A stretch of 64,000 nucleotides of DNA from JAJXWB01 sp047971685 (GTDB lineage Bacteria; Pseudomonadota; Alphaproteobacteria; Rhizobiales; Beijerinckiaceae), in NCBI GenBank assembly GCA_047971685.1, contig JBKDZW010000089.1, forward strand, positions 1 to 64,000, in the 5' to 3' direction. A program made the translations under genes and the position numbers. Below are positions 52,660 to 61,547 of this stretch, piece after piece (position 1 is the first letter of the stretch; each line of letters opens with the position of its first letter). The notes under the pieces were generated by a model. The model was not told where the DNA came from. It was given only the letters and a program-made list of their open reading frames with translations, and did no database searches.

Positions 52660-53811
52660 ATGAACCAGACGCCGAAAATCCTTTCGATCTATCTCGGCAA
52701 GCGCGTGCTGCTGGCAACGCTCGTCGTGCAGGTCGCGCTGACCATTCCGGTCGTGCTGTCGGCTCTGTTCCATCAATTGCCGCCGGCGGCGCTGCGTGGC
52801 GGCCTACTCGGCCCCGCGCTCGTCGGCACCTTGCCGACCGTCACCTATATCGCGCTGCCGATTTCGGTCGGCGTCGCCGCAGCGCTTGAATTTTCGCGCA
52901 TGTCGTCCGAAGGCATGGTGGCGGTGCTCTATTCGCTGCGCCTGTCGGCCTGGTCGATTGCGCGTCCCGCCATCGTCTGCGCGCTCGGGGCGACCGCCGT
53001 CGGCTATCTGTGCTCTTGCTGGCTGGCGCCGCGCTATGTCGGCTCCATGCACGACGTGCTGAACGTCATCCGCCACTCGCTCAACCATCGCATGCTCGAG
53101 GCCGGCCAGTTCTATTCCTTCGACGAGGGCCGGCGCATCGTCTTTTTCGAGCGCTGGGAGACCCCCGACATAGCCGCCAAGGTGTTCATCCGGCAGCGCT
53201 CGCCGGAAAAGAAGGTCGAGGAGACGATCACGGCCGATCGCGCGGAATTCCGCCGCAACGATTTCAATGTCGTGATGATCCTGACCCACGGGCAGATCCA
53301 GAGCCGCCCCGACGACGGGCGGCGCGTACGCGTGTCCGATTTCGACGAATACGCGATTTCGCTGCCCATGCAGGGCGCCAAGGCGCTGCCCTCGCGCTCC
53401 TGGAAGGGCGTGTTCGAGCTGAGCATGCCGGATTTCTTCGCCTATATGAAATACGCCATGGTCGACCGCCGCAATTTTGCGGAATGGGCGTCGGAGGCCG
53501 TCAAAAGGCTGGTGATTCCGGCGCTGGCGCTCGCCCATACGCTGCTGGGCGTCGGGCTGGTGCTCAATGTCGCCAGCGCAACCGGGCGGCGCTCGGCCGC
53601 CGGCGGGGCAGCGGTCGCCGCGCTGCCGGTCGTCCATATCGCCATTCTGGTGGCCGCCGAAACGCTGATCCGCGCCAATCCGGCGCTGGCGATCCTCGTC
53701 ATCGGCCTGGCGCTTGCCGAAATCGCTTGCGGCATATGGCTCATCCAGCGCCAGCAGGTCGGCGATGCGCGCCGGGCGCCGCAAATTGCGCCGGTGCTTG
53801 CGGGGGCGTGA
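52660..53811 (+). CDS. LptF/LptG-family permease (single copy)
   Basis: The product has 383 residues. The LptF/LptG topology is visible: two N-terminal membrane segments (LYLGKRVLLATLVVQVALTI-like start), a large periplasmic jelly-roll part (about 130-270; VVMILTHGQIQSRP), and C-terminal helices. LptFG normally work as a heterodimer to extract LPS. Here a single gene is joined to a glycosyltransferase, away from an lptFG pair, which suggests a specialised lipid or glycolipid permease, possibly a homodimer. The start ATG 52660 is supported by the short gap. Confidence 0.8.
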   Translation: MNQTPKILSIYLGKRVLLATLVVQVALTIPVVLSALFHQLPPAALRGGLLGPALVGTLPTVTYIALPISVGVAAALEFSRMSSEGMVAVLYSLRLSAWSIARPAIVCALGATAVGYLCSCWLAPRYVGSMHDVLNVIRHSLNHRMLEAGQFYSFDEGRRIVFFERWETPDIAAKVFIRQRSPEKKVEETITADRAEFRRNDFNVVMILTHGQIQSRPDDGRRVRVSDFDEYAISLPMQGAKALPSRSWKGVFELSMPDFFAYMKYAMVDRRNFAEWASEAVKRLVIPALALAHTLLGVGLVLNVASATGRRSAAGGAAVAALPVVHIAILVAAETLIRANPALAILVIGLALAEIACGIWLIQRQQVGDARRAPQIAPVLAGA

Positions 53812-53886
53812 ACCTGACCCCGGACCTTCAGGCTTTGCGGCCCGTTCGCGCGGCCTGTTCCGCCCAGGCCAGCGGCTTTTGCGGGA

Positions 53887-54687
53887 TCAGGCCGCCTGCC
53901 CGCCACCGACGACGCCAGCGGCCTCGTCTTCCTCGTCCTTGCGGACTGCGGCCTTGTAGGCGGGGATGATGTCGTCGGGATGGCCCACTTCGCGCACCAC
54001 GCCGGCGTCGATCCAGATCACGCGGTCGCAAAGCGTGCGCAGATAGTCGAGCCCGTGCGAAACGACCAGAATCGTGCCGCGCTTGGAAAATTCGGCGATG
54101 AAATTCTCGCATTTCTGCGCGAAAGCCTCGTCGCCGACCGAAAGCGCCTCGTCGACGATCAGAATGTCGGCGTCGACATGGGCGCAGATGGCGAAGGCAA
54201 GCCGCGCGATCATGCCGCTCGAATAGAGCTTCATCGGCTGATCGAAAAACATGCCGATCTCGGCGAAATCGGCGATCTGATCGAGCTTGGCGACGATCTC
54301 GCGACGCGAGAGCCCCAGGACCGCGCCGCCGATGATCGCATTTTCGCGGCCGGACAATGTGGCGTCGAAGCCCGAGCCAAGCGCCAGGATAGGCGCAATG
54401 CGGCCGCGGATTTCGACCGTGCCGGTGGTCGGGCGCGTGATGCCGCACAGGATCTGGAGAAGCGTCGTCTTGCCCGCGCCGTTGCGGCCGATGATGCCGA
54501 CGCATTCGCCCTTCCTGATATCGAAGGTGATATCGCGCAGCACCCAATGCTTTCTGTAATAGGTCTTGGCCCAGCCAAACAGCGCCTGCATCAACTGGTC
54601 GTTGCGGCGCAGGTAGAGCTGGAAGGCCTTGCCTGCGTTGCGGCAGGAAATCGCCAGTTCGGAAGACATCGGGCGATCAGAGGACAT
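53887..54687 (-). CDS. ABC transporter ATPase, polysaccharide/O-antigen export (Wzt/KpsT type)
   Basis: The product has 266 residues. Walker A is GRNGAGKTTLLQ, the signature-like segment typical of this subfamily is KLYSSGMIARLAFAI, and Walker B is ADILIVDEALSVGDEAF. It drives export of a lipid-linked glycan across the inner membrane with the permease encoded just upstream (11-bp overlap). The C-terminal carbohydrate-binding domain of some Wzt proteins is missing, so substrate choice resembles KpsT- or NodI-like transporters. ATG 54687 or 54669 may be the start. Confidence 0.92.
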   Translation of the reverse strand: MSSDRPMSSELAISCRNAGKAFQLYLRRNDQLMQALFGWAKTYYRKHWVLRDITFDIRKGECVGIIGRNGAGKTTLLQILCGITRPTTGTVEIRGRIAPILALGSGFDATLSGRENAIIGGAVLGLSRREIVAKLDQIADFAEIGMFFDQPMKLYSSGMIARLAFAICAHVDADILIVDEALSVGDEAFAQKCENFIAEFSKRGTILVVSHGLDYLRTLCDRVIWIDAGVVREVGHPDDIIPAYKAAVRKDEEDEAAGVVGGGQAA

Positions 54688-55510
54688 CGACGATCACCGA
54701 TTTGTATTCCTTGAAGAAACCGTAGCCGAACAGAAAGACAGCGTAAGAGGCCACGAAGCACGCCAGATACATCCACGGATCGGGAAAGCGCTCGTAGATC
54801 ACAAGATCGCGCAGCATGGCGATGTAATCGCCTACCAGGTTGAGCTTGATCCAGGGTTGCAGATTGGCCGGCAATTGTTCGATCTGGAAGAAAACCGGCG
54901 TGGCGAACATCATCAGCGGCACGATCGAAACCATGAGATGGGCGACGTCGCGGGTAAAAGCGCCCAGCGCCATCAGGAACCAGACGGTGCCGAGCATCAA
55001 AAGCATGAACGGCAGGATGATGAGGGGTACGAAAATCACCTTCCACGAAATGAAGTGGACGGTGGCCAGCCGCACGGCGAGCAGCGTGGCGAAGCTGATC
55101 GCGCCATAGACGAGCGCGCGGATGGTGGAGGTCCAGGCGATCGTCTCGGACGGAAAGATCGACTTCTTGATGAAATGGACGTGCTCGTGCAGCAGCGTGG
55201 GCGAGCGCGCCGCCAGTTCCGCGAACACGTTGAACAGGATGAGGCCGCAAAAACTTGCCGCTGCATAATCGTAGATCGGCACGCCGGCTGCGACCGTCGG
55301 CGTCGCAATGGTGAAGATCGCAGTATAGACCAGCAGCATGGCGAGCGGCGCGAAGATCGCCCAGATCCAGCCCAGGAAGGAATCGCGGAACCGCGAGGTC
55401 AGTTCGCGCCGCACGACCGCGCGGATCAGCTCCCGGTGGTGCCAGGCCCGCTCGAACGGCTCAGTCAGGAATATCGGCAAGTCCTGGATTTTCAACGCTG
55501 TGATTTCCAA
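54677..55510 (-). CDS. ABC transporter permease, polysaccharide/O-antigen export (Wzm/KpsM type)
   Basis: The product has 277 residues with an ABC-2 fold: LIRAVVRRELTSRFRDSFLG before the first helix, six hydrophobic segments, and the conserved LNLVGDYIAMLRDLVIYERFPD near the end. It forms the exporter with the adjacent ATPase. The permease is encoded first, as usual in Wzm-Wzt, KpsM-KpsT and NodJ-NodI-type systems. The operon is divergent from the acyl-carrier/ketosynthase operon across 480 bp. Confidence 0.92.
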   Translation of the reverse strand: MEITALKIQDLPIFLTEPFERAWHHRELIRAVVRRELTSRFRDSFLGWIWAIFAPLAMLLVYTAIFTIATPTVAAGVPIYDYAAASFCGLILFNVFAELAARSPTLLHEHVHFIKKSIFPSETIAWTSTIRALVYGAISFATLLAVRLATVHFISWKVIFVPLIILPFMLLMLGTVWFLMALGAFTRDVAHLMVSIVPLMMFATPVFFQIEQLPANLQPWIKLNLVGDYIAMLRDLVIYERFPDPWMYLACFVASYAVFLFGYGFFKEYKSVIVDVL

Positions 55511-55991
55511 ATATCAGAAAGCTCGGATCGTGCGGCCGGGAACGCGGGGATTTGCAGAAACGTCCGCAGACGCCGTCCTTGCGGCATGGAGCGCCGTCCT
55601 TGCGGCAAGAAGCGCCGTCCTTGCGGCATCGCCTTGACGGCGCGGTCTTTTCGGATCGACCAAAATATCCGCCTCAGGCCCGAATTCACCTTTTCCCCGG
55701 CGTCCGTCGCACATGCGCGACAACGCCGCGGCCCCCGACCCCGCGCTGTAGACCAGTTCCGGCGGGCTTCGTCAACGTCCGGCGGGCCGGGCTGCGGGCC
55801 GGACTGCCGGCGTTGAGAGGCGAGTTTGCCGTCAGGGGCTTTATTTCCGGGCGCGACTGCCTTAACGAAGGCCAGCGCGAACCGCCCGGTTGCGGTCGCC
55901 GAGCGTTCGGGCGGGCCCGGCCGCTGATATTCACGTCCGACCCGGCGCCAGGCGGCCGGGCGGTCCGAAACCCGAGAAATGGGGACGCCCC
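55511..55991. other. 481-bp divergent region between the ABC exporter and the ACP operon
   Basis: It contains a 21-bp repeat (55571-55630) and a long GC-rich stretch. A weak reading frame continues upstream of the ACP start to 55890 but looks non-coding. No promoter or regulator motif was recognised. Confidence 0.7.
55571..55630. repeat. Nearly three copies of a 21-bp unit
   Basis: CGCCGTCCTTGCGGCATGGAG-type units begin at 55571, 55592 and 55613, differing in a few bases. Confidence 0.9.
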
Positions 55992-56261
55992 GTGGACTCT
56001 GTTGCGCAAGGCGATGAATTCTACGCCCAGATCATTGAAGTGATTTCGAAAGAGGGCATGGTCGAGGCCGACAAGGTCAAGCCCGAAGCCACAATCGAAA
56101 GTCTCGATCTCAAGTCTATCGACATCGTCATGATTCTGACGGCGATCGAGGAAAAATTCGACGTCTACATTCCCATGGACGGGGCCTTTCAGGAGGCCAA
56201 GACCGTTCAGGATCTGATCGACGCGCTGGCGACCCATATCAACAAAGAGAAGAAAAACTGA
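55992..56261 (+). CDS. Acyl carrier protein of a dedicated fatty-acid/polyketide cassette
   Basis: The product has 89 residues from GTG 55992. It is a four-helix ACP with the probable phosphopantetheine serine at residue 42 in SLDLKSIDIVMIL; lysine stands where housekeeping ACPs have Asp of DSL. Helix III has FDVYIPMDGAF. It directly abuts the ketosynthase gene. It would carry the growing chain for the following ketosynthase, dehydratases and reductase. A phosphopantetheinyl transferase was not seen nearby. Confidence 0.88.
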   Translation: MDSVAQGDEFYAQIIEVISKEGMVEADKVKPEATIESLDLKSIDIVMILTAIEEKFDVYIPMDGAFQEAKTVQDLIDALATHINKEKKN

Positions 56262-57479
56262 ATGACGCAGGGCCGTCGGGTCGTCATCACCGGCATGGGC
56301 GCCGTCTCCGGCGCCGGCGTCGGATGGAAGCCGCTGTGGAACGCCGCCCGCGAGGGCGCGAGCGTGGTCCGCGCGCTTGAATTTGCGCGCGATTATCCCG
56401 GCCGCATTCGCATCGGCGCGCAGGTTCCCGATTTCGATGCGGCCAAGCTGATCGAGCGCTCCACGCTGATGTATTGCGATCCCTTCACGCAATACGCGAT
56501 TGTGGCCGCCGATCAGGCGGTGGCCGAAGCCGGTTTCGACAACAAAAATGTCGGCGGCGCCGATTGCGCGGTCATTCTGGGGTCGGGCATTGGCGGCATC
56601 CGCACCGTCGACGACGGTCTCTTCGCGCTCTACGCAAAGGGCGTGAAGCCGGAACCGCTGAGCATTCCCAAGCTGATCGCCAGCGCCGGCCCCTCGATGC
56701 TGTCCATCCGCTACGACGCGCACGGGCCGGTGTTTGCGGTGGCCAGCGCGTGTTCCTCCGCAAATCAGGCGATCGGCATGGGCATGCACATGGTGCGCTC
56801 CGGCATGGCCGAGCGCGCCATTGTCGGCGGCGCCGAGGCGAGCCTTTCGGTCGGCACCCAGATGACCTGGGAAATGCTGCGTGTGCTGACGCCGGACAAA
56901 TGCCGCCCCTTCTCCAAGGGCCGCAACGGCATGAGCATCGGCGACGGCGCGGCCATGTTCGTTCTGGAAACCGAGGAGGCGGCGATGGCGCGCGGCGCGC
57001 CGATCCTGTGCCGCCTCGTGGGCTACGGCACTTCGGCGGACGCGCGCGACCCGATCCGCCCCGACGCGGACGGCGCCTCGCTCGCCATGCGCCGCGCCAT
57101 CGCGGACGCCGATATTCCCGCCGACACGATCCAGTACGTCAATGCGCACGGCACGGCGACCGCGCTCAACGATCCCACGGAAGCCGAGGCCATGGGCCGC
57201 ATTTTCGGCGACAGGCTGGCCGAGGTCGCGGTCTCCTCGACCAAGCCGGTGCACGGCCATGCGCTGGGAGCTGCCGGCGCGCTGGAGCTGGTCTGCACCA
57301 TCATGGCGATGCGCGAAAACATTGCGCCGCCGACGATCAATTTCCTCGAACCCGACCCCAAATGCCCTGTGGATTGCGTGCCCAACCAGGCGCGCGCCAT
57401 GACGATCCGCACGGCCATGACCAATTCCTTCGCCTTTGGCGGCGTGAACGCCTCGCTCGTCCTCCAGGCGGCGGACTGA
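56262..57479 (+). CDS. Beta-ketoacyl-ACP synthase (FabF/NodE-like)
   Basis: The product has 405 residues. The catalytic triad is Cys164 (AVASACSSANQA), His296 (NAHGTATALND) and His333 (HGHALGAAG), all intact, so it is an elongating condensing enzyme rather than a chain-length factor. The N-terminal RRVVITGMGAVSGAG is typical of FabF and NodE. It extends the acyl chain on the adjacent ACP with malonyl-ACP. It starts immediately after the ACP stop, which implies translational coupling. Confidence 0.92.
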   Translation: MTQGRRVVITGMGAVSGAGVGWKPLWNAAREGASVVRALEFARDYPGRIRIGAQVPDFDAAKLIERSTLMYCDPFTQYAIVAADQAVAEAGFDNKNVGGADCAVILGSGIGGIRTVDDGLFALYAKGVKPEPLSIPKLIASAGPSMLSIRYDAHGPVFAVASACSSANQAIGMGMHMVRSGMAERAIVGGAEASLSVGTQMTWEMLRVLTPDKCRPFSKGRNGMSIGDGAAMFVLETEEAAMARGAPILCRLVGYGTSADARDPIRPDADGASLAMRRAIADADIPADTIQYVNAHGTATALNDPTEAEAMGRIFGDRLAEVAVSSTKPVHGHALGAAGALELVCTIMAMRENIAPPTINFLEPDPKCPVDCVPNQARAMTIRTAMTNSFAFGGVNASLVLQAAD

Positions 57480-57486
57480 GGGCGTC

Positions 57487-57909
57487 ATGGGCGTGGAGAG
57501 GCCGCTCGGGCCGCAGGAAACGGCCCTCGGTCCGTTCGAGGCTCTGGCCGATCCCGCCGCCATCGCCGCATTCAAGGCGGCGCTTGACGCCCCGGGCGCG
57601 GTTCTTGACGCATCCGGCGCCGAAATTCCGGCGACTTTCCCGATTGTCTGGCTCTCTCTCCCCGCGCTCAAGACGGCGCTGCGCGAAGCCGCCGGCGCCG
57701 GCCACCTGCCGGTCCACGAATCCCAGTCCTTCGATTATGCGCAGCCGCTCGTTTCCGGCGCCGCCTATCGTATGAGCGTTGCGGCGCAACGCGAGAACGC
57801 CCCCCCGCGCCTCGTGGTCGAGGCTAAGGTCGCAGACGCCTCCGGCGCGAAAATCGTGACCATGCGCGCTGCGCTGCGGCTCGTTCCGCTGGCGGAGGGC
57901 GGCGCATGA
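57487..57909 (+). CDS. Probable hot-dog/MaoC-N-like protein
   Basis: The product has 140 residues. I recognise no exact family. The C-terminal half (HESQSFDYAQPLVSGAAYRM, LVVEAKVADASGAKIVTM) has the pattern of the N-terminal, non-catalytic half of double-hot-dog dehydratases. It overlaps the MaoC gene by ATGA, so the two products probably pair as one dehydratase. The N-terminal 50 residues are low in conserved features. Confidence 0.6.
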   Translation: MGVERPLGPQETALGPFEALADPAAIAAFKAALDAPGAVLDASGAEIPATFPIVWLSLPALKTALREAAGAGHLPVHESQSFDYAQPLVSGAAYRMSVAAQRENAPPRLVVEAKVADASGAKIVTMRAALRLVPLAEGGA

Positions 57910-58310
57910 AACTTCCGGTTTCGCGCGGCGACACGATGCCGGAAACCATTGTCGGCCCGTTCGACGCGGCTGCGGTCGCAGCCTATGCGGCCGCCTCCGG
58001 CGACGACAATCCCTTGCATCTCGACGCTGCGCTTGCCGCCCGCGCAGGATTTGCCGCTCCGCCAGTCCATGGCATGCGGCTGATGGCCGAAATCGCGCCT
58101 GCGCTTGCCGCCTGGCGGCCGGACATGGCGCTCAAGCGCCTGTCGGCCACTTTCGTCGAGCCGTTGCTGGTCGGCGAGGAGGCGCGTCTTACGGCCCGCG
58201 TTCTTCGCGCGGAAGGCGACGTTCTGATGCGCATCGCCATCCAGGGGCCGCGTCGCGGTCCAAGCGTTCTGGCGGAAGCCGTTCTGGTTGCAAGGGCGGG
58301 CGCGTCATGA
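57906..58310 (+). CDS. MaoC-type (R)-hydratase / 3-hydroxyacyl-ACP dehydratase
   Basis: The product has 134 residues. The hydratase-2 motif YAAASGDDNPLHLDAALAA, with catalytic Asp and His, and the following GFAAPPVHGMRLM are clear. It dehydrates a (3R)-hydroxyacyl thioester, or runs in reverse. In this cassette it would act after the SDR ketoreductase on ACP-bound intermediates, or leave a hydroxyl if bypassed. It overlaps both neighbours by 4 bp. Confidence 0.88.
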   Translation: MKLPVSRGDTMPETIVGPFDAAAVAAYAAASGDDNPLHLDAALAARAGFAAPPVHGMRLMAEIAPALAAWRPDMALKRLSATFVEPLLVGEEARLTARVLRAEGDVLMRIAIQGPRRGPSVLAEAVLVARAGAS

Positions 58311-59104
58311 GTCCTGCGCCGCGCTCCATCCTGATTACCGGCGCCTCCAGCGGCATTGGCCGGGCGCTTGCCCGCGAATATGCCGCGCCCGGCGTACGGC
58401 TGACGCTGGTTGGCCGCGACGGCGCGCGGCTTTCGGCCGCCGCCTCGGAATGCCGCGTCAAGGGCGCGGAAGTCGAAATCGGCCAGGTGGATGTGCGCGA
58501 CCGGCAGGGCATGCACGATTTCTTGCGCGCTGCGGATGCAAAAGCGCCGCTCGATCTGGTGGTCGCCAACGCCGGCGTCAACACCGGCCTGCCGGCAGGC
58601 GCGCTCGCCGAAGATCCGGAAGCTGTGCGCGGCATTTTCGCGATCAACCTCCTCGGCGTTTTCAACACGGTGGAACCCATGATCGAGCCGATGGCCGCGC
58701 GTGGAAAAGGCGTGATCGCGATGACCGGCTCGATCGCCGCCGTGCGCGGCCTGCCCTATTCGCCGTCCTATTGCGCGACCAAGGCGGCGGTCCATCTTTA
58801 CGCGGAATCCTTGCGCGGAACGCTCGCCCGCAAGGGCGTGACGGTCAGCCTGATCGTGCCGGGCTTCGTCCATACCGCGCTCAACGAGAAGCTGACCTCG
58901 CCGAAGCCGCTCGCCATGACCGACGAGCGCGCCGCGCGCATCGTCCGGCGCGGGCTCGACCGGCGCAAGGCCAACATCGTCTTCCCGCGCCTGCTGTATT
59001 GGGGGGCGCGGCTGCTGACGGTCCTGCCGGCGCGGCTCGTCGATTTCTTCATGGTGCGCCAGTATGTCGACGTGCCGGTCACGCGCGAGAGGATGACGCC
59101 TTGA
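58307..59104 (+). CDS. Short-chain reductase, probable 3-ketoacyl-ACP reductase or ketosphinganine-reductase-like
   Basis: The product has 265 residues. It shows the SDR motif LITGASSGIGRAL, the NAG site VVANAGVN, the serine in MTGSIAA and the catalytic YCATKAAVHLY. The C-terminal part has a hydrophobic region (LLYWGARLLTVLPARLVDFF) that could associate with the membrane, as in SDRs acting on lipid intermediates. The ATGA overlap with the MaoC gene and the TTGA overlap with the GT21 gene indicate one coupled operon. Confidence 0.88.
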   Translation: MSPAPRSILITGASSGIGRALAREYAAPGVRLTLVGRDGARLSAAASECRVKGAEVEIGQVDVRDRQGMHDFLRAADAKAPLDLVVANAGVNTGLPAGALAEDPEAVRGIFAINLLGVFNTVEPMIEPMAARGKGVIAMTGSIAAVRGLPYSPSYCATKAAVHLYAESLRGTLARKGVTVSLIVPGFVHTALNEKLTSPKPLAMTDERAARIVRRGLDRRKANIVFPRLLYWGARLLTVLPARLVDFFMVRQYVDVPVTRERMTP

Positions 59105-60273
59105 ACGTCGCTCTCGACATCCTGCGTTGGGCCACGCTCGTTTTCTGCGCGATCTCGCTCGCCGGCCTCGTGCTGACCGTAGCGCTCGGACTGATCTCGC
59201 CGCTGATCCATGCGCGCCGCGCGCGCAGGTCCGATCTGCCGCCGATCAGCTTTATCCTGCCTATCAAGGACTGGGCGACAAGCTTCGGTCCTTCGCAATC
59301 CTCGGTCTTTGCGCTCGACTATCCCGAATATGACGTGACCGCGACGGCGGCGGAGGCCGAATCGCAGGCCGTAACGGCGATGCGCGACATTATTGCCGCC
59401 CATCCCGACCGCCCGGCCAAACTGGTGCAATCGACGGCCAGCTTTGCCGTCAGCCCCAAGGTCAACAATATTTACAGCGCGATCGAGGAGGCCAGATACG
59501 ATCTCATCGCCACCAAGGATTGCAACATCGTGTTGCCGCCGCGCACCGCGCGCATGGCGGTCGCCGCCATGACCGAGAACGTGGGGCTTGTGACCGCCAT
59601 AACCGAGGCGCGCGGCGCGACCTCGCTGGCGGCGCGGATCGAGGCCTCGATCATGAACCAGTCGCATGCGCGCTATCTTCACGCAGCGGCCGCGCTGGGG
59701 CTCGGTTTCGGGCTCGGCAAGCTGATGATCTTCAAGCGCTCGGATCTGCACCGGGCCGGCGGTTTTGAAGCCATCGCCCATACCGTGGGCGAGGATTCGG
59801 CGACCGCCCATGCGCTTGCAGGCATCGGCCTGCGCACGGTCATCATCGGCGCGCCGATCTATCAGGTGCTGGGCGCGCGCAAATTCGGCGATATGCACAA
59901 CCGTCAGATGCGCTGGGCCGTCATAAGGCGCCAGAACGAACTGGCCGGTTTTCTGGCCGAACCTTTCGGCCTGTCGGTCTTTGTGGCGCTGGCGGCGGCT
60001 TTTGCGGCGCCGCTTCTTGGCTGGAGCGCGCCGGGCGCCTTTCTGGCGACGCTCGTCTTCTGGTTTGCCTGCGAAACCGCGCTTGCCTTGGCGCGGGGCT
60101 GGGATGTATCGGTGAGCGCGCCCTTCGTCATGGTCGCCCGCGATGCGATGATGGCTTCGGTCTGGCTGCGCGCCTGGTTCACCAGGCGGGTCGTCTGGGC
60201 GGCCGAAGTTTACGAGGCGCAGCAGGAGCGTGGCTCGATGCCTGCCCCCGCCCAGAAAAGGAATGATGCGTGA
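59101..60273 (+). CDS. GT21-type glycosyltransferase (ceramide-glucosyltransferase/HpnI-like)
   Basis: The product has 390 residues from TTG 59101 (TTGA overlap). An N-terminal membrane helix (ILRWATLVFCAISLAGLVL), a GT-A domain with the metal motif TKDCNIV (D-x-N in place of DxD), GEDSAT, and the (Q/R)xxRW-type MHNRQMRW place it in GT21. C-terminal membrane segments follow. The family transfers glucose or other sugars onto ceramide or diacylglycerol-type lipids at the cytosolic face. Here the likely acceptor is the lipid made by the preceding cassette; this is inference. Confidence 0.85.
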   Translation: MNVALDILRWATLVFCAISLAGLVLTVALGLISPLIHARRARRSDLPPISFILPIKDWATSFGPSQSSVFALDYPEYDVTATAAEAESQAVTAMRDIIAAHPDRPAKLVQSTASFAVSPKVNNIYSAIEEARYDLIATKDCNIVLPPRTARMAVAAMTENVGLVTAITEARGATSLAARIEASIMNQSHARYLHAAAALGLGFGLGKLMIFKRSDLHRAGGFEAIAHTVGEDSATAHALAGIGLRTVIIGAPIYQVLGARKFGDMHNRQMRWAVIRRQNELAGFLAEPFGLSVFVALAAAFAAPLLGWSAPGAFLATLVFWFACETALALARGWDVSVSAPFVMVARDAMMASVWLRAWFTRRVVWAAEVYEAQQERGSMPAPAQKRNDA

Positions 60274-61547
60274 CGGCGCAAGGATTGCTCGTCGGATTGA
60301 TCGACATTGCGCTCACGCTATGCGTTCTCGGCATGGCGGCGATTGGCGCGAGCCTGCTCGTTCTGGTGGTTCGCTTTCTCTACGACCAGGCGCGCGGCGC
60401 AGGCGACGGTTCACGCGACGTCGCGCCGCTGGCGGAAGCCGACCTGCCGCATGTCGTCCTGCAAATTCCCGTTTTCAACGAGCCGCGCGTGGTGATCGGC
60501 GCCCTGCGCGCCGCCGCCGCGCTCGATTGGCCGCGCGAAAAACTGCACCTTCAATTGCTCGACGATTCCACCGACGAGACCACCGAGCGCGCCGCCGAAC
60601 TGATCGCGGAATTGCGCGCCGAGGGCCACGACGTGCGCCATGTGCGCCGCGAGGACCGCACGGGCTTCAAGGCCGGCGCGTGCGCCGCCGGTCTGGCGCT
60701 CGACGATTCGCCGTTCGTGGCGATGCTCGATGTCGATTTCCGCCCGCCGGCCGACTGGCTGCGCAAGGCCATTCCCGTCATCGTCGGCGATCCCAAGGCC
60801 GGCTTCGTGCAGGCGCGCTGCGAATTCGCCAATTACCGCAAAAACTGGCTGACGCGCGTACAGGGCCTGATCCTCGACGGCCATTTCATGATCGAGCAGC
60901 GCACCCGCGCCAATCTCGGCTGGCTGTTCCAGTTCAACGGCACGGGCGGCATATGGCGGCGCGCAGCCATCGATTCGGTCGGCGGCTGGCAGGATTATTC
61001 GCTGACCGAAGACCTCGACCTCACCATCCGCACCGCGCTTGCCGGCTGGCACGGCCGGTTCATTTCCGAGCCCGCCAGTCCCGGCCAGATGCCCGAGGGC
61101 ATGCGCGACTGGCGCCGCCAGCAGCGCCGCTGGTCCAACGGCTTCATTCAGGTCGCCCAGCGGACGCTCGGACCGATCTGGACCGCGCCATGGAGCCTGG
61201 CCGAACGCCTGTCCTCGATCATGCTCGTGCTGCATCAGGTGTTCTTTCCGTTGTGCGCGGGCGCAATCATCCTCATCATTCTCGGCATTCTGGCGCGAGG
61301 AATCTCGATTGCAGCCTATCTGCCGCTGTTCGGCCTGATCTTCCTGATGGTCTGCGCGGTCGTGATCGGCATGACCCTGCCGCCCTCTCTCGCGCTCAAG
61401 CGTGGGTCGTTCTGGCGCTATCTCGCCACCATGGCCATGCTGCCGCCGCTGTTCATCTATCTGGCCGTCGCCAATGCGCCGAAAATCATCCAGACCGCGC
61501 GCGGGCGGCAGGAGCATTTCAAGCGCACGCCCAAGAAAGAGCATTAA
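60270..61547 (+). CDS. Processive-type GT2 membrane glycosyltransferase
   Basis: The product has 425 residues from GTG 60270 (GTGA overlap). An N-terminal helix is followed by a GT2 domain with QLLDDSTDETTE, MLDVDFRPPADW, the acceptor EDLDLTIR and the QxxRW motif (RRQQRRWSNGF), then C-terminal membrane helices. This is the cellulose-synthase/beta-mannan/glucosyl-transferase layout, as in CslA- and NodC-like proteins. It probably extends or adds a sugar on the GT21 product, with export through the Wzm/Wzt-like transporter as a possible next step. Confidence 0.88.
   Translation: MTAQGLLVGLIDIALTLCVLGMAAIGASLLVLVVRFLYDQARGAGDGSRDVAPLAEADLPHVVLQIPVFNEPRVVIGALRAAAALDWPREKLHLQLLDDSTDETTERAAELIAELRAEGHDVRHVRREDRTGFKAGACAAGLALDDSPFVAMLDVDFRPPADWLRKAIPVIVGDPKAGFVQARCEFANYRKNWLTRVQGLILDGHFMIEQRTRANLGWLFQFNGTGGIWRRAAIDSVGGWQDYSLTEDLDLTIRTALAGWHGRFISEPASPGQMPEGMRDWRRQQRRWSNGFIQVAQRTLGPIWTAPWSLAERLSSIMLVLHQVFFPLCAGAIILIILGILARGISIAAYLPLFGLIFLMVCAVVIGMTLPPSLALKRGSFWRYLATMAMLPPLFIYLAVANAPKIIQTARGRQEHFKRTPKKEH

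Noticed and set aside
53887..61547. True nodulation gene cluster
   Set aside because: There is no nodA, nodB, nodD or nod box; the resemblance is only in types of enzyme.
55992..61547. Standard sphingolipid operon
   Set aside because: No serine palmitoyltransferase, ceramide synthase or acyl-ACP synthetase is present, and an elongating ketosynthase is not part of that pathway.
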